This document shows, piece after piece, positions 61,796 to 64,000 of a stretch of DNA of 64,000 nucleotides. The number at the start of each line of letters is the position of its first letter. Position 1 is the first letter of the stretch. Made by a program: the position numbers and the translations under genes. The notes under the pieces were generated by a model. That model worked only from the letters and a program-made list of their open reading frames with translations. It did no database searches and was not told the origin of the DNA. Source of the DNA: Chrysomallon squamiferum (Eukaryota > Mollusca > Gastropoda > Neomphalida > Peltospiridae); contig CM022670.1 of assembly GCA_012295275.1 (NCBI GenBank), positions 7,362,658 to 7,426,657 of the forward strand, read 5' to 3'.

Positions 61796-62632
61796 TTTTA
61801 AAATAGCAGAAACTGATAAGATATTAGAATAAAAAATAGATATATGTAGGAAAAGGAAAATATACATATTAAAAAAATTGTAGAGAATTAAGATGGCTGT
61901 AATAAGAATAATAATAATAATAAATAATAATTGTCTTGCAATGTTTTCCGTTCGTTATTTATGAATTCATTCATTCATTTATTCATTTACTCATTAATTT
62001 ATTCATTCATTCTTTCGTTCCTTAACTTATAATGCCATGTACTTCGTTAAGTACAGTAAATGCGTAGGTTATACTAAGCTACTGCAATAGCTTCTATATA
62101 ACAGTTTTTCGTTAATTTGCATAATTATAGTAGACGTTCGTAGCTGAAAGAAATTACATAACACATTAACCGAAGAATAAACACTTTAATTTGTGACTCA
62201 TCTAGAAATAATTTCAACATTAAGTCAGTTAATGTCCAGTTAAAGTGAATTTGAAGAAAGGCAGCTAAATATATTTTGATATTAGATGCGTATCTTTTGT
62301 ATGATTGTTTTATAATGATAATAAGATAAAGGATGGTCGGAGATAATTTGTATTATCATAATTATTAAAAGTCAAATTCTATCGGCTGGTTGGATTCCTA
62401 CTGTGATCTTTACCGATTTAATCTAGTGAAGCGTAAATGACAAAGTACAACACGGTTACACACTTTGTCTTTATCTCCTGTTAACACACCGAAAAATAAC
62501 ATATACATGCATTATAAAAAAAATATATAGATATTAAAACAAGTGCCCCATTTCATAATTCTGAGGACTAGCGAATGTGCGTCACGTTTGACACACGTCA
62601 TGATGTATCCCTGTCAGTGCCAGAGATCCGGA
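61455..62632. repeat. Intergenic block downstream of TEP-C, duplicate of 22450-23632
   Basis: It is collinear with the region upstream of TEP-B, with an extra AAT repeat (61755-61795). The conserved core is at 61548-61627. It ends at GAGATCCGG, where the TEP core promoter would begin, and is followed by unrelated DNA. Confidence 0.85.
61548..61627. other. Conserved non-coding core, copy 2
   Basis: About 80 bases matching 22533-22612 with about one change (AAATGTC against AAATATC), far better conserved than the surrounding duplicated block. Confidence 0.6.
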
Positions 62633-62780
62633 ATTCAGTTATTTTTTTATCTTTTTAATAATTTGATCTAGATATATAATGCAGTTTTTAAAACAAACAT
62701 ATCTCGTTCCTTACATTTTTATTAACTTTTTACATCAAAGAACAAAGAAAATCGTAAGCTTCCGCAGTAATCACTGCTTG

Positions 62781-62786
62781 TTTATT
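62781..62786 (-). terminator. Probable poly(A) signal AATAAA of the repeat-domain gene
   Basis: TTTATT on + reads AATAAA on -, 45 bases after the stop codon of the gene at 62831. Confidence 0.5.
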
Positions 62787-62830
62787 AAACAGGAAAGGAA
62801 AGAGAAAAACGTTAATCTGGTATTGTAGTT

Positions 62831-64000
62831 TCAGTAACTGACGTACCAGTCCACAGAGACGTTCTGTGAATTGTGACCTGCACTGATGTGTTCGCCCACT
62901 CTCCAGCGAGACATCTCCATGACGCTCTGTGTATTGACAATTATGAACCACCAGTAAGGATTATTTTGTATTTCGAACTCTGTGGGTCCTACTGCTTGAA
63001 GACTGATACTTTTAACTGCCTGCGCTGATACCTCGTTTCTCGGTCCAAATTCCACGTTGTCAGCTTCAGTAACGTAGTAACCAGTGGTGGAATCAAACTG
63101 CAGTCCTACCCTGACAGACGCGCCATGTTTTATCGCATTCCTTAAAGTGACCTTGCTTCCCAAAATCACGTATGCAAGCTTATTACTCGAGAGAACCTTT
63201 CTCCATCTACGAGTGTCTACGAACCAGCTGATAGTTTTCTTTTCTACGGTGTCGCCTCGGTTAGTGCCGTCACCAACGTTGTATCTTCGTGTTCTGACCG
63301 TCCCAGTCGTGTGAACCATCTGCCAGTACCAGTAAGCATTGTCTTGAAATTTCTGTTTGCTCGATTTAGAGACGTGATTCAGAAGCTGAGCAGAGACTTG
63401 TCCATTCTTCGTACGCACATTGTCCGCGCGTGTTGAATAACTTCCCATGACAACTTTAACCCTGTGTCCGTTTTCTACAGCTCTTATCAGATCATCAAGA
63501 CATCCGTTCAGAGTCTCACCGTTCTCGTCATTGGTGAATACATGTCTCCAGTTGGAGTCTGTGAACCAGTTTAAACTAACACGATCATTTGTGTGACCTC
63601 TGCTTTGATGTAGACCCAGACTCCACCTAGACATGTCCCGTAAACCATTTGAACTGAGTATAGTAAACCACCAGTAGGCATTTGATTGAAATTCTAAATG
63701 GTTTCCAACATCACGCTGGCTAACATGCCAGATACTTTGCCCACTGACTGTTTGTCCAGAAAAGTCCACGTTGTCAAGTGGAGTCGAGTATTTGCCATCT
63801 CGCGTGACTACTCTGAGGTCATAAGCTGACTGTACAGAACGAATCAGTTCATCTATGCTACCTTTTATTTTATTACCTGAACCGGAGTGGGAGTACACAG
63901 CGTTAGAAGAACCAAGCTCCTGAACAAACCAGATAATATTCACGGAAGAAGTTGAAGAGCCTCGATGTGTATGTGATCCTATGTTATACCTCGTCATATA
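62831..64000 (-). CDS. Repeat-domain protein of unknown family, 3' part, no intron seen
   Basis: An open frame of at least 388 codons, running off the window edge and ending with TGA at 62831-62833. It consists of three units of about 120 residues (about 24-147, 148-270 and 271-388) preceded by the end of another unit. Each unit has LDDLIRAV-like (residues 167-174), a DNV core (75-77, 192-194, 323-325) and VSAQ-like residues. NAYWWF-like residues and a final RWxxGxHxxxGHT...WFV follow. No intron, transmembrane segment or known catalytic motif is visible, and I do not recognise the family. A broken + strand copy lies at 30690-32090. The ATG at 63997 is probably internal, because the unit before it is incomplete. 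Confidence 0.8.
   Translation of the reverse strand, partial: YMTRYNIGSHTHRGSSTSSVNIIWFVQELGSSNAVYSHSGSGNKIKGSIDELIRSVQSAYDLRVVTRDGKYSTPLDNVDFSGQTVSGQSIWHVSQRDVGNHLEFQSNAYWWFTILSSNGLRDMSRWSLGLHQSRGHTNDRVSLNWFTDSNWRHVFTNDENGETLNGCLDDLIRAVENGHRVKVVMGSYSTRADNVRTKNGQVSAQLLNHVSKSSKQKFQDNAYWYWQMVHTTGTVRTRRYNVGDGTNRGDTVEKKTISWFVDTRRWRKVLSSNKLAYVILGSKVTLRNAIKHGASVRVGLQFDSTTGYYVTEADNVEFGPRNEVSAQAVKSISLQAVGPTEFEIQNNPYWWFIIVNTQSVMEMSRWRVGEHISAGHNSQNVSVDWYVSY

Overview
The window is eukaryotic. It is AT-rich, with genes split into many short exons by GT...AG introns, long CT/GA, TTA and TATT microsatellites in the introns, a TATA-box promoter and DNA and LINE-type transposons. The gene content (secreted thioester proteins with a GCGEQ site) and repeat style suggest a lophotrochozoan invertebrate, most likely a mollusc. 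The species cannot be fixed from the sequence alone.

The main content is a head-to-tail array of thioester-containing protein (TEP) genes of the alpha-2-macroglobulin/complement C3 superfamily, all on the + strand. TEP-A (222-16214) is the 3' part of a gene, from the MG2-region exon to the stop codon. It carries indels in its first two exons, an in-frame TGA in the bait exon and a 1-nt deletion in the C-terminal exon. TEP-B (promoter at about 23632, ATG at 23749) consists only of the first nine exons and ends at a 200-N gap inside a CT repeat (28801-29000). TEP-C (promoter at about 33892, ATG 34007, stop 61242-61244) is complete. I trace 37 exons with consistent phases, giving 4206 nt and a predicted 1401-residue secreted protein (counted by hand).

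TEP-A and TEP-C differ where function is set. At the position of the catalytic His of C3/C4B, TEP-A has His and TEP-C has Asp, the same alternative that separates human C4B from C4A. The bait-region exon is unrelated between the two copies although its flanks are nearly identical.

Between and inside these genes lie several mobile and repeated elements. These are a decayed Tc1/mariner transposase with a 30-bp minisatellite block on each side (17.9-20.8 kb), an antisense LINE with zinc-knuckle gag, endonuclease, reverse transcriptase and RNase H inside intron 2 of TEP-C (about 35.6-41.3 kb), a small pogo-type MITE (41576-41779) and a pogo-like remnant in another TEP-C intron (47833-48656). The intergenic block upstream of TEP-B is duplicated downstream of TEP-C.

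TEP-C is flanked by two inverted, very similar copies of a second gene built from repeats of about 120 residues: a broken copy on the + strand (about 30690-32090) and an open copy on the - strand running off the window end (62831-64000). The duplication breakpoints on both sides of TEP-C fall at the same place, just upstream of the TEP core promoter. Together the TEP genes most likely encode secreted humoral immune effectors or protease-sensing opsonins diversified by tandem duplication.
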